DNA of 64,000 nt. Origin: Kribbella amoyensis. GTDB lineage: Bacteria; Actinomycetota; Actinomycetes; Propionibacteriales; Kribbellaceae. The DNA is taken from contig NZ_VIVK01000001.1 of the NCBI RefSeq assembly GCF_007828865.1, positions 4,712,001-4,776,000 on the forward strand, in the 5' to 3' direction. The notes under the pieces were generated by a model. The model saw only the letters and a list, made by a program, of their open reading frames with translations, was not told the DNA's origin and did no database searches. A program made the translations under genes and the position numbers. Positions 26,719-35,277 of the stretch are shown here, piece after piece (the first letter of the stretch is position 1; each line of letters starts with the position of its first letter).

Positions 26719-27662
26719 CGGGTACCCCGATCGATCACCCCGTGAGCCGACATGATCACGTGCTCCGCCAACTGCCCGCCGTACTCCACGCGCCGCCCCC
26801 CGATCCGAATGTCCCCAACCCGATACCCCAGCCCCGCCGGCACCTCGTACACCACCCGCAGCGCCGCACCCCGCTTGCCCCGGACAACAGTCCAGTGATC
26901 GCCCACCGGAAACCCGTCCGGCGTACTCCACCCGGAGTCGTCCCAGTCGATGATCAGCGGCCCCGGCGGATCCTCCGTCCCGACGCGGTACCCCTTCCGG
27001 CTGATCGACCAGAGATCTACGTTGATCCGCGCATCCGCCCCGGTCTCCCGCCGATACGGCAACGCGTCGTACCCGTCGACCGCCCGCCCACTCCGCTCGA
27101 CCTCCTGCGAAACCCCGAGCAGGTCCTTCATCGAGTTGATCGGCATCACGTAGTGCACGATCCCGTCGATCGTGTTCCACCGGTTCAACGGCAGGTAGTT
27201 GCCCTCGGCATCGAACAGGTCCTCCCGCCGAACCGCGGCCCCGACCAGTTCCCGATACAGCGCGACGACGCGCTCCGGATCCACGGCCGCCAGCAACGAC
27301 CAGTACTCCGGCGTCTCCGTCGTGAACGTCACCCGCCGGATCACCTCGTCGGCATCCCGCTCCACATGCCACTCGAGGTACTCGATCTGGGTCCGCCGAT
27401 CCTCACCCTCGGCGAAAGCGGCCTCCCGATCGTCACGATGCTTCATGAACAACGGCCGCGAGAACCCGGTCCAGGTACAAGCCCGGCCCGCACTCACCTT
27501 CAGCTCGTGCTCACTCGGATCGACATATGCCCCGGTCCCACTCAGCGCGGTCGACGACGCGATCAGCCCGTCGATCGCCGCATGCCATCGCTCGTACAAC
27601 GGCGATCCCAGTGGAACATCCCGAACAGCCCCCGGCGTCTCAAATCTCCCCACCATCCCCAT
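26715..27662 (-). CDS. Unknown protein coupled to the DyP peroxidase
   Basis: A 315-residue soluble protein that I do not recognise. It has no signal peptide, membrane helix or cysteine-rich site; the only cysteine noticed is in AGRACTWTGF. Conserved-looking stretches are LPLNRWNTIDGIVHYVMPIN and PLIIDWDDSGWSTPDG, rich in Trp and Asp. Its end overlaps the peroxidase start by 4 bp, so the two are made together and this product may be a substrate, partner or processing factor of the peroxidase. ATG 27662 is the start; an ATG two codons later is also possible. Confidence 0.75.
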   Translation of the reverse strand: MGMVGRFETPGAVRDVPLGSPLYERWHAAIDGLIASSTALSGTGAYVDPSEHELKVSAGRACTWTGFSRPLFMKHRDDREAAFAEGEDRRTQIEYLEWHVERDADEVIRRVTFTTETPEYWSLLAAVDPERVVALYRELVGAAVRREDLFDAEGNYLPLNRWNTIDGIVHYVMPINSMKDLLGVSQEVERSGRAVDGYDALPYRRETGADARINVDLWSISRKGYRVGTEDPPGPLIIDWDDSGWSTPDGFPVGDHWTVVRGKRGAALRVVYEVPAGLGYRVGDIRIGGRRVEYGGQLAEHVIMSAHGVIDRGTR

Positions 27663-27740
27663 GGCGGAACCCTAGGCCCCGAACCCACCGTTGGTAAGCC
27701 CGAATCCACCCCAGGTCCGCGATGACCGCCGCCCGGCGGC

Positions 27741-28214
27741 TCAGCCTCCGACGCCGCCCACCCAGCTCAAGATCTCGGCAGCTCCCCGCCGAACACCGTC
27801 CTCCGAGTCCCGGCCGACCTCACCGCAAACCCTCACGAAGTCCGTCGAGTCGGCTGAACCCGCAACCGCGTCAAGAACCCCGGTCTGCAACCAATCCGCG
27901 TGATTCTCATCAGCCCGATCAACCGCAACCGCAATCAACCGAACAGCATCCACCGACCCCACCCGAGCCAACGCTGCCGCCGTCCGCCGAGTCACCGCGG
28001 TGTCCTCATCATCCAGCAACAACCTGGCCAAAGCCTCAGCAACCTCAGGAACGGCCGCAAAAGAAGCCAACGCCCGCCCAGCCAAAGCCCGCCGCTCCCA
28101 AGAAGCCGCAGAAGCCTCACCCAAAGCCGCCCCAACCTCAGCCCGAATCTCCACACCCAAACACTCCCACGCCCCCAGCGAACCCACCCCACGCAACCCG
28201 ACCCCCACGCCCAT
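27741..28214 (-). CDS. HEAT-repeat-like small protein
   Basis: About 157 residues, Ala/Val/Leu/Arg-rich and wholly helical in character. Three helix-pair units can be read: WERRALAGRALASFAAVPEV, then DEDTAVTRRTAAALARVGSV, then SEDGVRRGAAEILSWVGG. This pattern fits HEAT or PBS-lyase-type repeats that scaffold protein contacts. The start is unsure: ATG 28214 or ATG 28247. Third-position G+C is visibly lower than in the neighbours. Function is unknown. Confidence 0.6.
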   Translation of the reverse strand: MGVGVGLRGVGSLGAWECLGVEIRAEVGAALGEASAASWERRALAGRALASFAAVPEVAEALARLLLDDEDTAVTRRTAAALARVGSVDAVRLIAVAVDRADENHADWLQTGVLDAVAGSADSTDFVRVCGEVGRDSEDGVRRGAAEILSWVGGVGG

Positions 28215-28304
28215 GACCCCGCACCGGCGTACCGCGCTCCGACCCATTGATGGCGACGCGCCCCACCGCGAGGTTCGTTGCGTGGGGCGCGTATCGTCCT
28301 CACC

Positions 28305-29927
28305 TCAGTGCGCCGGTGCACCCTGCCGCGCCCGCGCCGGCAGCAGCGTCGAGACCAGCAGGCTCACCACGAACAGCCCGACCGACACCAGCGTGCTCGT
28401 CTTCGCCGCGCCGAGGAACTCGTGCGCCGGCAGCAGCTGGAAGAAGATCGTCCCGATCACCGCGATCCCGATCGCGCCGCCGAACTGCTGGACCGCGGTC
28501 AGGACGCCGGACGCCGAACCCGCCGCCTGGTCGTCGATCGACGCGAGGATGATGTCGAACAGCGGCGCGAACACCATGCCCGCCCCGATCCCCACGAACA
28601 GCGTCGCCGGCACCAGGTCCCAGATCGTCGTCGCGGTCCCGTGGGCCCGCAGCGTGAACCACACGCCGACCATCGCCAGCGTCATCACCACGATCCCGAG
28701 CTGCAGCGCCCGCCGGCCCAGCCTCGGCGCGAGCAGTCCGCCGGACAGCGGCGCGCCGATCGCGATCCCGAGCGAGAACGGCACCATCGCGAGCCCGGCC
28801 TTGAGCGGGCTGTAGTGCAGACCGAGCTGGGTGAACAGGTTGAACACCAGCGTGAATCCGGACATCGCCAGGAAGAAGGTGGTGATCACGCCGAGCCCCG
28901 CGACGTACCCGCGACTGCGGAACAGCGACGGGTCGATCACCGGGTTCCCCGACCGCCGCTCGCGCCAGCCGAACAGCGCGAACGCGGGCACGGACGCGAT
29001 CATCATCAGGATCGACCACAGCGGCCAGTCGAGCTCGCGCCCCTGGACGAGCGGGTAGATCAGCAACCCGGACGCGAGGCTGACGAGAATCACTCCGGCG
29101 GCGTCGAGACCGCGAGCTCCCGGCGTCTTCACCTCGGGCATATACCGCAGCGCGCCGGCGATCGCGACGATCCCGATCGGCACGTTGATCCAGAAGATCA
29201 TCCGCCACCCGGCGCCGAACCAGTCCGCGTCGATCAGCACCCCGGCGAGTACCGGCCCGGCGACTGCCGACAATCCCATCACCGGCCCGAACATCGCGAA
29301 CGCCTTGCCGATCTCGTGCGGCGGGAACACCGCCTTCATGATCGCGAACCCCTGCGGGATCATCACCGCTCCGAGCAACCCCTGCGCCACCCGGCTCCCG
29401 ATCAGCATCTCGGGGGAGTTCGCCACCCCGCACAACGCCGAAGCCACCGTGAAGCCGACCGCACCGATCACGAACAGCCGTCGCCGCCCGACCAGGTCCC
29501 CGAGCCGGCCGAAGCTGATCAGCCCGATCGCGAAGGCGAGCGTGTACCCCGCGAGCATCCACTGCAGCGCGGACGTCGACCCGCCCAGCTCGTTCCGGAT
29601 CGACGGCGCCGCAATGTTGACAATCGTCGCGTCGACAAGATCCATGATCTCGGCGACCAGAACGGTCCCGAGCACAATCCACCGCCACCGATACGCCGGC
29701 GTCGTTTCAGCCTCCGCATCCACCGAAGCCAAACCAGCCTGCCCGCCCGCCGAAGCCGAACCAGCCTGCGCATCCGCAGAAGCCGAACCAGGCTGCCGGC
29801 CCGCTGACGTGCCGGCCTTCGCATCGGCCGGATTCGTGCCGCGCTGCGCGTCCTCGACGTCCGGCGCGGGCCTGCGGTCCTTTCTCAATTCACCGGCCTG
29901 ACCCGGCGGAGTGGTTGAGGTAGTCAT
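28305..29927 (-). CDS. Drug exporter of the MFS DHA2 (EmrB/QacA) family
   Basis: A 540-residue proton-driven exporter with 14 predicted membrane segments. Family motifs are DLVDATIVNIAAPSI (TM1), GRLGDLVGRRRLF (motif A), RVAQGLLGAVMIPQ and GPVMGLSAVAGPVLAGVL (motif C). The first 85 residues are an unusual Ala/Ser/Gly/Asp-rich cytoplasmic extension built from a 27-bp repeat. GGGAGC precedes ATG 29927. The divergent TetR gene at 30025 and the GGTGTTCG operators between them imply drug-induced derepression. Confidence 0.93.
   Translation of the reverse strand: MTTSTTPPGQAGELRKDRRPAPDVEDAQRGTNPADAKAGTSAGRQPGSASADAQAGSASAGGQAGLASVDAEAETTPAYRWRWIVLGTVLVAEIMDLVDATIVNIAAPSIRNELGGSTSALQWMLAGYTLAFAIGLISFGRLGDLVGRRRLFVIGAVGFTVASALCGVANSPEMLIGSRVAQGLLGAVMIPQGFAIMKAVFPPHEIGKAFAMFGPVMGLSAVAGPVLAGVLIDADWFGAGWRMIFWINVPIGIVAIAGALRYMPEVKTPGARGLDAAGVILVSLASGLLIYPLVQGRELDWPLWSILMMIASVPAFALFGWRERRSGNPVIDPSLFRSRGYVAGLGVITTFFLAMSGFTLVFNLFTQLGLHYSPLKAGLAMVPFSLGIAIGAPLSGGLLAPRLGRRALQLGIVVMTLAMVGVWFTLRAHGTATTIWDLVPATLFVGIGAGMVFAPLFDIILASIDDQAAGSASGVLTAVQQFGGAIGIAVIGTIFFQLLPAHEFLGAAKTSTLVSVGLFVVSLLVSTLLPARARQGAPAH
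29725..29805 (-). repeat. Three tandem 27-bp repeats in the exporter's N-terminal extension
   Basis: GAAGCCRAACCAGCCTGC-type units begin at 29725, 29752 and 29779, encoding 9-residue Ala/Gly/Ser-rich units. The frame is kept whatever the copy number. Confidence 0.8.
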
Positions 29928-29949
29928 CGTTGCTCCCAGAATGACGAAT

Positions 29950-30010
29950 GGTGTTCGCTAACGAACACCGTTCTACGCGCGAACACCGTTCTAGTCAAGT
30001 ACGGTGTTCG
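29950..30010. promoter_or_regulatory. TetR operator cluster between the exporter and its regulator
   Basis: A perfect 20-bp palindrome, GGTGTTCGCTAACGAACACC, lies at 29950-29969. A second inverted pair, GAACACCGT at 29981-29989 and ACGGTGTTC at 30001-30009, follows. CGAACACCGTTCTA occurs twice (29962-29975, 29980-29993). The cluster fills the gap between ATG 29927 and ATG 30025, so one repressor could control both genes. Confidence 0.85.
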
Positions 30011-30024
30011 CTACAGTGGTCCGC

Positions 30025-30726
30025 ATGAGTCAGTCGCCTTGGCAGCCCATCAGCCCCGCGAAGCCGGCCCGCCCCTCCCGCGAGCCGCTCACCCGCGACC
30101 GCATCGTCGACGCCGCGATGGGGCTCCTGGTCGACCAGGGCTACGAGGCCGTCTCGATGCGCAAGGTCGCCCAGGCGCTCGGTACCGGCCCGGCCTCCCT
30201 CTACGCCCACGTGGCGAACAAGCAGGAGCTCGACCATCTCCTCGTCGACCGCGCCGCCCAGGAGATGCGCTTCCCCGAACCCGATCCGGCCCGCTGGCAG
30301 GAGCAACTGAAGGAAGCGATGCGCGAGATGCTCCGCGTCCTGCGCGCGTACCCGGGGGTCGCCCGCGCCGCCATCGGCCAGGTCCCGCTGGGGGAGCGCG
30401 CGATGCTCACCACCGAGCAGCTCCTCGCGATCCTCAAGGCCGGCAACGTCCCCGACCAGGCCGCCGCGTGGGCCGTCGACCTGATCCCGCTTTACGTCAC
30501 CGCGACCGCCTTCGAGGAGAGCGTCCAACGCGCCGCCGAGTGGACCGAAGCGGACATCAAGACCTTCGTCGCCGACCTCCGCACGTACTTCGAGTCCCTC
30601 GACTCCAGCCGTTTCCCGCTCACCGTCGCCCTGGCGCCGGCTCTCACTGCCGGGGGGTCGGGCGACGAACGCTTCGAGTTCGGCATCCAGATCATCACCG
30701 CCGGCCTCGCCTCCCTGGCCCCATAA
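30025..30726 (+). CDS. TetR-family repressor of the adjacent exporter
   Basis: A 233-residue regulator. The N-terminal HTH spans LTRDRIVDAAMGLLVDQG to VAQALGTGPASLYAHVANKQEL (residues about 20-70). The C-terminal half resembles the tetracycline-repressor-type ligand domain. ATG 30025 lies 15 bp downstream of the last operator half-site with no strong Shine-Dalgarno. Divergent placement with the MFS pump and the palindromes between them make self and pump repression the likely role; the inducer is unknown. Confidence 0.9.
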   Translation: MSQSPWQPISPAKPARPSREPLTRDRIVDAAMGLLVDQGYEAVSMRKVAQALGTGPASLYAHVANKQELDHLLVDRAAQEMRFPEPDPARWQEQLKEAMREMLRVLRAYPGVARAAIGQVPLGERAMLTTEQLLAILKAGNVPDQAAAWAVDLIPLYVTATAFEESVQRAAEWTEADIKTFVADLRTYFESLDSSRFPLTVALAPALTAGGSGDERFEFGIQIITAGLASLAP

Positions 30727-31084
30727 ACCGACACCCGGACCCGGAGGCGAACGGGCGCAGTAAGTACCCGTGTCGTCACCAGAGGTGTCCGTCGACGGCC
30801 GGATTGTTCGCCGGTCGACAATCCAGACATGCGCGGCGCGGGGGCTTCCAGGCCCCTGTGACCCGTGATAACCCCGTTCGCCACCGCGTGTCCGACTCGG
30901 CCGATCAAGGTCACAAACTCACCGTCAGGTAGCGGCCAATCGCTTGTGGTTCACGATCGCACATGGCTAACCTTCGGATTGTCAACAAAACTACGACCAT
31001 TCCTCTGCGGTGTTCGTCACTGCATGCGGTGGCGTGAGGTGGGCACCTGCGGGAGGTATGTCGAACTACGACGAGGAGGACCCG
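30727..31084. other. 358-bp intergenic region upstream of the MHS transporter
   Basis: No gene is supported here. It holds an inverted repeat GGATTGT-N10-ACAATCC (30801-30824), a small hairpin GGGGC-N-GCCCC near 30839-30858, and a one-mismatch palindrome copy at 30978-30989. No tRNA or riboswitch fold was recognised. Confidence 0.6.
30978..30989. promoter_or_regulatory. Near-copy of the palindrome upstream of the MHS transporter
   Basis: ATTGTCAACAAA, one mismatch to ATTGTCAACAAT, lies about 95 bp before the GTG start at 31085. Its position fits an operator or activator site; binding is inferred. Confidence 0.45.
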
Positions 31085-32467
31085 GTGGGTTCCGAACAGG
31101 CGCAGCCACCCACAGTCGAGACCGAGCCGCCCCCAGGTGTGCTCAAGAAAGCGATCGCCGCATCGGCGATCGGAAACGCCACCGAGTGGTTCGACTACGG
31201 CATCTATGCCTACGGCGTCACGTACATCTCCGCGGCGATCTTCCCCGGTGACACCGAGAGCGCGACACTGCTCGCTCTGATGACCTTCGCGGTCTCGTTC
31301 CTGGTCCGGCCGCTCGGTGGGCTCATCTGGGGCCCGCTCGGCGACCGGCTCGGGCGCAAGCAGGTACTCGCGATCACGATCCTGCTGATGTCCGGCGCGA
31401 CCCTGTGCGTCGGACTCGTGCCGACGTACGACTCGATCGGCCTCTGGGCCCCGATCCTGCTGGTGCTGCTCCGGATGATCCAGGGCTTCTCCACCGGTGG
31501 TGAATACGGTGGCGCGGCAACGTTCATGGCGGAGTACGCGCCGAGCCGTCGCCGGGGATTCCTCGGCAGCTTCCTGGAGTTCGGCACCCTGTCCGGGTTC
31601 GCGTTCGGTGCCCTGCTGATGCTGGGCTTCTCCCTGATCCTCGGTGACGACCGGATGCACGCGTGGGGCTGGCGACTTCCGTTCCTCGTCGCCGCGCCGC
31701 TCGGCCTCGTCGGCATCTACCTGCGGAGCAAGCTCGAGGACACTCCGGTGTTCCGCGAGCTGGAGGCGAAGGGCCAGAAGGAGGAGCAGACCGCGACACA
31801 GTTCAAGGATCTGCTCTCCGGTTACTGGAAGCCGATCCTGCAACTCGGCGGCCTGGTTGTCGCGCTGAACGTCGTCAACTACACCCTCCTCACCTACATG
31901 CCGACGTACCTCGAGAGCGAGATCGGGCTGAGCTCCGACCAGTCGCTGGTGGTACCGATCATCGGCATGCTCGCGATGATGGTGTTCGTCCCGTTCGCCG
32001 GCCGCTTGTCGGACCGGGTCGGCCGCAAACCGCTGTGGTGGTTCTCGCTGATCGGGTTGTTCATCGCCGGCGTCCCGATGTTCCTGTTGATGGGCTCGGG
32101 TGTCGGTGGCGCGATCATCGGCTTCGCGGTCCTGGGTCTGCTCTACGTGCCCCAGCTGGCCACGATCTCGGCGACCTTCCCCGCGATGTTCCCGACCCAC
32201 GTCCGGTACGCCGGGTTCGCGATCGCGTACAACGTCTCCACCTCGCTGTTCGGCGGTACCGCGCCGGCGATCAACGACTGGCTGGCCCAGAAGACCGGCG
32301 ACGGTCTGGTGCCGGCGTACTACATGATGGCCGCCTGCATCGTCGGTGGCATCGCCCTGCTCAAGGTCCCGGAGACCACCCGTTGTCCGCTCAACGGAAC
32401 GGAAACCCCGGGGACCGAAGACGCCCCGCCCCCGGTTGCCCTGGAGCCCGAACCCACCAGAGCCTGA
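31085..32467 (+). CDS. MHS-family MFS symporter (ProP-like)
   Basis: A 460-residue permease with 12 membrane segments, of the metabolite:H+ symporter group that takes up proline, glycine betaine, ectoine, citrate or shikimate. The signature GNATEWFDYGIYAYG opens TM1. GDRLGRKQVL is motif A, IQGFSTGGEYGGAATFMAEYAP is typical of ProP-like members, and GRLSDRVGRKPLW is the second-half motif A. GTG 31085 is preferred: GAGGAGGA lies 4 nt before it, whereas at ATG 31058 the GGGAGG is only 1 nt away. It is the probable uptake system for the 33-53 kb catabolic region. A strong terminator follows at 32481. Confidence 0.9.
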   Translation: MGSEQAQPPTVETEPPPGVLKKAIAASAIGNATEWFDYGIYAYGVTYISAAIFPGDTESATLLALMTFAVSFLVRPLGGLIWGPLGDRLGRKQVLAITILLMSGATLCVGLVPTYDSIGLWAPILLVLLRMIQGFSTGGEYGGAATFMAEYAPSRRRGFLGSFLEFGTLSGFAFGALLMLGFSLILGDDRMHAWGWRLPFLVAAPLGLVGIYLRSKLEDTPVFRELEAKGQKEEQTATQFKDLLSGYWKPILQLGGLVVALNVVNYTLLTYMPTYLESEIGLSSDQSLVVPIIGMLAMMVFVPFAGRLSDRVGRKPLWWFSLIGLFIAGVPMFLLMGSGVGGAIIGFAVLGLLYVPQLATISATFPAMFPTHVRYAGFAIAYNVSTSLFGGTAPAINDWLAQKTGDGLVPAYYMMAACIVGGIALLKVPETTRCPLNGTETPGTEDAPPPVALEPEPTRA

Positions 32468-32480
32468 CCAGCTGAAACGG

Positions 32481-32529
32481 ACCGGCCGCACATCTCCAGG
32501 TCACCCCGACCTGAAGGTGTGCGGCCGGT
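32481..32529 (+). terminator. Intrinsic terminator of the MHS transporter gene
   Basis: Outer 12-bp stem 32481-32492 with 32518-32529, and inner 6-bp stem CAGGTC (32497-32502) with GACCTG (32508-32513), loop ACCCC. It lies 14 bp after the stop. Downstream, AGCGGCGACAGCCCTGT is directly repeated at 32548-32564 and 32596-32612, with no gene in the 224-bp gap. Confidence 0.9.
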
Positions 32530-32691
32530 CTCGCACACCTGGCACCAAGCGGCGACAGCCCTGTGTATCACCAGCGATGGCAGCTCTCTATCCCCAGCGG
32601 CGACAGCCCTGTATCCCAGCGGTGAAAGCCAGTACGTAGGGGACGCGGCGGTCGGTGCGCAAGCGCTGTTCGGCGGAATCCATCGATTGCC

Positions 32692-33537
32692 TCAGGCGAG
32701 TGGTTCCTGGAGTTCGGTGACCCAGTGGGACTCGTCTTCGGGGGATTCGAGGTAGAGCTCGCGGGATGGCCGGCCGGATTGTCGACGATTTTCGTCGACC
32801 CATCGCGCCAACGCCTGCCAGGCTGGGAGTACGCCGCTCATCGGGCCCCGGTGAATCGTCGTGGCAGCGGACGTAGCCGGTAGATCGACGACAATCAGCC
32901 CGTTGAGTTCGTCGCCGGGGGAGACGTCGGCCGGTACCGCGGCGTGGATCCGTACCTCGTCCTCGTCCGCCTGCCGATCGTCCGGAGAGTTGCGGCGGTC
33001 TGGAACTCGTGCGTAAAAGCAGACAAGGTGGCCAGTTGGGCGGACAGTTGCCGCCGACAACCGATCACCGAGCTCGGCGCACAACGGACGAATCACCGGG
33101 CCGATGTCCTCGGGAGTGAAGGTCGCCGCCGTCGCCGTGAGTGCGACCAGCCGTACCGCCGGCAGCTCCTTCACCACGATGTCGAACGCGGACTGGTCCT
33201 CCAGTTCCAGCGCCCGTAGCCGGGACTCCACCTCGAGCAGCCGGGATTCGCGATCGGCGAGCTCGGCCTCCAGTTCCGCGCGGCGCATTGTCAACAATCC
33301 ACGGAGTTGATCGGTACTGAGATCGGCCGCACGCAATGCGCCGACCTGGTCGAGCGAGAACCCGAGATCCTTCAACGCGACAATCTGGTTGAGGTCCCAC
33401 AGTTGCCTCGCGTCGTAGTACCGGTATCCCGTCGCCGAGTCCACGTGCGCCGGTCGCAGCAGGCCGAGACCGTCGTAGTGCCGCAGCATTCGTACCGACA
33501 CCCGGCCGTGCCGTGCGAAGTCGCCGATTGTCAACAA
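32692..33537 (-). CDS. MerR-family regulator with GyrI-like effector domain
   Basis: A 281-residue regulator. The winged HTH is TIGDFARHGRVSVRMLRHYDG through TGYRYYDARQLWDLNQI. A coiled helix RAELEAELADRESRLLEVE follows, then a GyrI/BmrR-type small-molecule domain (residues about 125-281). TTG 33537 is chosen because GCGGGAG precedes it and it yields MLTIGDF, the standard MerR beginning. The start codon lies inside a near-copy of the palindrome (33527-33538) and an exact copy lies in the coding region (33287). Ligand and targets are unknown; the amidase gene just upstream on the same strand may share its transcript. Confidence 0.86.
   Translation of the reverse strand: MLTIGDFARHGRVSVRMLRHYDGLGLLRPAHVDSATGYRYYDARQLWDLNQIVALKDLGFSLDQVGALRAADLSTDQLRGLLTMRRAELEAELADRESRLLEVESRLRALELEDQSAFDIVVKELPAVRLVALTATAATFTPEDIGPVIRPLCAELGDRLSAATVRPTGHLVCFYARVPDRRNSPDDRQADEDEVRIHAAVPADVSPGDELNGLIVVDLPATSAATTIHRGPMSGVLPAWQALARWVDENRRQSGRPSRELYLESPEDESHWVTELQEPLA
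33287..33298. repeat. Exact palindrome copy in another reading frame (intragenic)
   Basis: ATTGTCAACAAT inside the MerR gene. The minus-strand reading is G-L-L-T-M-R, not I-V-D-N, so conservation of a peptide cannot explain it. Confidence 0.9.
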
Positions 33538-33538
33538 A
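33527..33538 (-). promoter_or_regulatory. Near-copy of palindrome covering the MerR start codon
   Basis: ATTGTCAACAAA, one mismatch, spans the TTG start at 33537. A bound protein would block initiation or early elongation. Confidence 0.4.
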
Positions 33539-33565
33539 AGTCGCTCCCGCCTGTCCAGCAAAGTG

Positions 33566-35101
33566 TCAGCCAGCTACCAGCTCCGCGAACGTGATCACGG
33601 TGTCGTCGGCGTGCCGGTCGCCCATCACCTGGAGTCCGACCGGCAGTCCGCCCGGCGTACGCCCGGCCGGCATGCTCAACGCGGGGAGGCCGAGCCACGA
33701 CGCCGGGGCGATCCAGAACACCTGGTCGGTGTACGGCCGCTCGCCCTGGGACGTGCTGATCGTTCGTTGGTCGTACGGGCGATCGTCGTGCGGAGGCGCC
33801 GCAGTGAAGGAGGTCGGACTCAAGAACACGTCGACGTCCTCGAAGTAGGTGCGCCACCTCTCCCGCGCGGCCATCCGCCGACGTTCGTGGTCGAGGATCT
33901 CGCCAAGTGAGGCGAAGTTCGGGTCGCCTCCGTAGAGCGCGAAGAACAGCTCGACCTGGAATCCGAGTTCCTCCGACATCTCGCCCGCCTCGACACCGGT
34001 CGGCCAACTGTCGACAATCTGCATGCCCCGCCGCGCCAGGTCGTCCATCAAGTCGGACAACACCGCGCCCACCTCGCTCGTCACCGGCGCCGCCGGATGA
34101 TCGAGCGCAACACCAACGCGGAACTCGTTCAGGCGAGTACGCCGACAAGGCCGCAACCGCCAAGCCTCACGCGCACCCACGGGTCCACCGGTCGCCACGA
34201 GAGCAGTCCGCAGATCCGCCGCCGACCGCGCCAACGGCCCGACAACAGACAACTGCGGAACCTCCAACTCCAACACCGGCGAAGCAACCTGCGCCGGTGC
34301 CGGTGAGTCAGCCTGTGCCGACGTCGGTGAACCAGCCGACTCGGCCGCCGCCTTCGACTCGGCCGCCGCCTTCGACCCCGGCTGCGATCCATGGTCCGCG
34401 GCCGACGAGTTCGATGGTTCTGTCGGCGACGGGGCGTCGGGCGGTTGGAAGCCGCGGAGGGGTACGACGCCTGCTGTTGGGCGGAGGCCGTAGACGCCGC
34501 AGTAGCTTGCCGGGAGGCGGATCGAGCCGACGAGGTCCGAGCCGAATTCGAGATAGGTGAGCCCGGCGGCGAGTGCGGCCGCACCTCCGCCTCCGGAACC
34601 ACCGGGAGTCCGCGTCGGGTCGTGCGGGTTGTTCGTCCGGCCGTACAGGTCGTTCGTCGTCTGCCCGAAGTCGGCAAGCATCGTGTGCACATTGCTTTTG
34701 CCGACAATGATCGCCCCGGCCGCGGCCAGCCGCTGGACGACGGTCGCATCCCAGCCGGCCACGAACTCGGCGAACGCAGGCTCACCCCAGGTCGTCCGCA
34801 GCCCCGCGACGTTGAAGGCTTCCTTCACTGTCATCGGTACTCCGTGCAGTGGCCCGAGCTCGCGATCAGCCGCCGGATCGACCACATTGTCGGCTACTTC
34901 ACCTGCTGCATCATTGGCTGCTTCGTCGGCTGCGGTGGCGGCGGCGAGGGCTTGTGGGGTGCGGGTTTCGACGATGGCGTTGACGGTGGTGTCGGCCGCG
35001 ATCCGATCGAGGAGCTGGGTCGTCACCTCGAGCGACGTCACCTCGCCGGCCCGGATCGCGTCGGCGAGCTCGGTGGCGGTCCAGTACGCGAGTTCTCTCA
35101 T
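33566..35101 (-). CDS. Amidase-signature family hydrolase 1
   Basis: A 511-residue amidase with a Ser-cisSer-Lys triad. The Lys is in MTVKEAF (about residue 92), the cis-Ser in RTPGGSGGGGAAALAAG, and the nucleophile in GSDLVGSIRLPASYCG. It is a cytosolic C-N hydrolase of the GatA/AtzF type; the substrate is unknown. An Ala/Ser/Gln/Pro-rich insert of about 45 residues (near residues 225-275, including 18-bp repeats at 34338) interrupts the fold after the GVVPLRGFQ segment. A one-mismatch palindrome lies at 34007-34018 within an IVDS codon run. The second amidase at 51190 has a canonical GGSSGGS motif and is only distantly similar. Confidence 0.88.
   Translation of the reverse strand: MRELAYWTATELADAIRAGEVTSLEVTTQLLDRIAADTTVNAIVETRTPQALAAATAADEAANDAAGEVADNVVDPAADRELGPLHGVPMTVKEAFNVAGLRTTWGEPAFAEFVAGWDATVVQRLAAAGAIIVGKSNVHTMLADFGQTTNDLYGRTNNPHDPTRTPGGSGGGGAAALAAGLTYLEFGSDLVGSIRLPASYCGVYGLRPTAGVVPLRGFQPPDAPSPTEPSNSSAADHGSQPGSKAAAESKAAAESAGSPTSAQADSPAPAQVASPVLELEVPQLSVVGPLARSAADLRTALVATGGPVGAREAWRLRPCRRTRLNEFRVGVALDHPAAPVTSEVGAVLSDLMDDLARRGMQIVDSWPTGVEAGEMSEELGFQVELFFALYGGDPNFASLGEILDHERRRMAARERWRTYFEDVDVFLSPTSFTAAPPHDDRPYDQRTISTSQGERPYTDQVFWIAPASWLGLPALSMPAGRTPGGLPVGLQVMGDRHADDTVITFAELVAG
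34338..34373 (-). repeat. Two tandem 18-bp repeats in amidase 1
   Basis: GACTCGGCCGCCGCCTTC occurs at 34338-34355 and 34356-34373, encoding KAAAES twice. Confidence 0.85.
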
Positions 35102-35143
35102 GCCACCGGTCTAGGCCCTGACACCGTGTCAGAGTCAACCACC

Positions 35144-35277
35144 GTCCCCGGGTCCGTCGGTCCCGGGGACCGGGGCTCCGATCCCGGTCCCCGGGTCCCC
35201 GTACCCACCGACGCCCCCTGATTCCGTCTCTCCTCCGCACCCGGCGCCGACCTCGGTACCGGGGTGCGGCGAATCAG
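35144..35277 (-). terminator. Cluster of hairpins between the aminotransferase and amidase 1
   Basis: Two mutually exclusive hairpins overlap: GTCCCCGGG 35144-35152 with CCCGGGGAC 35162-35170, and GGACCGGG 35167-35174 with CCCGGTCC 35183-35190. A larger one pairs CTGATTC 35218-35224 with GAATCAG 35271-35277 and, inside it, CCGCACCC 35235-35242 with GGGTGCGG 35262-35269, reaching the aminotransferase stop. Together they should end the aminotransferase transcript. Confidence 0.75.
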
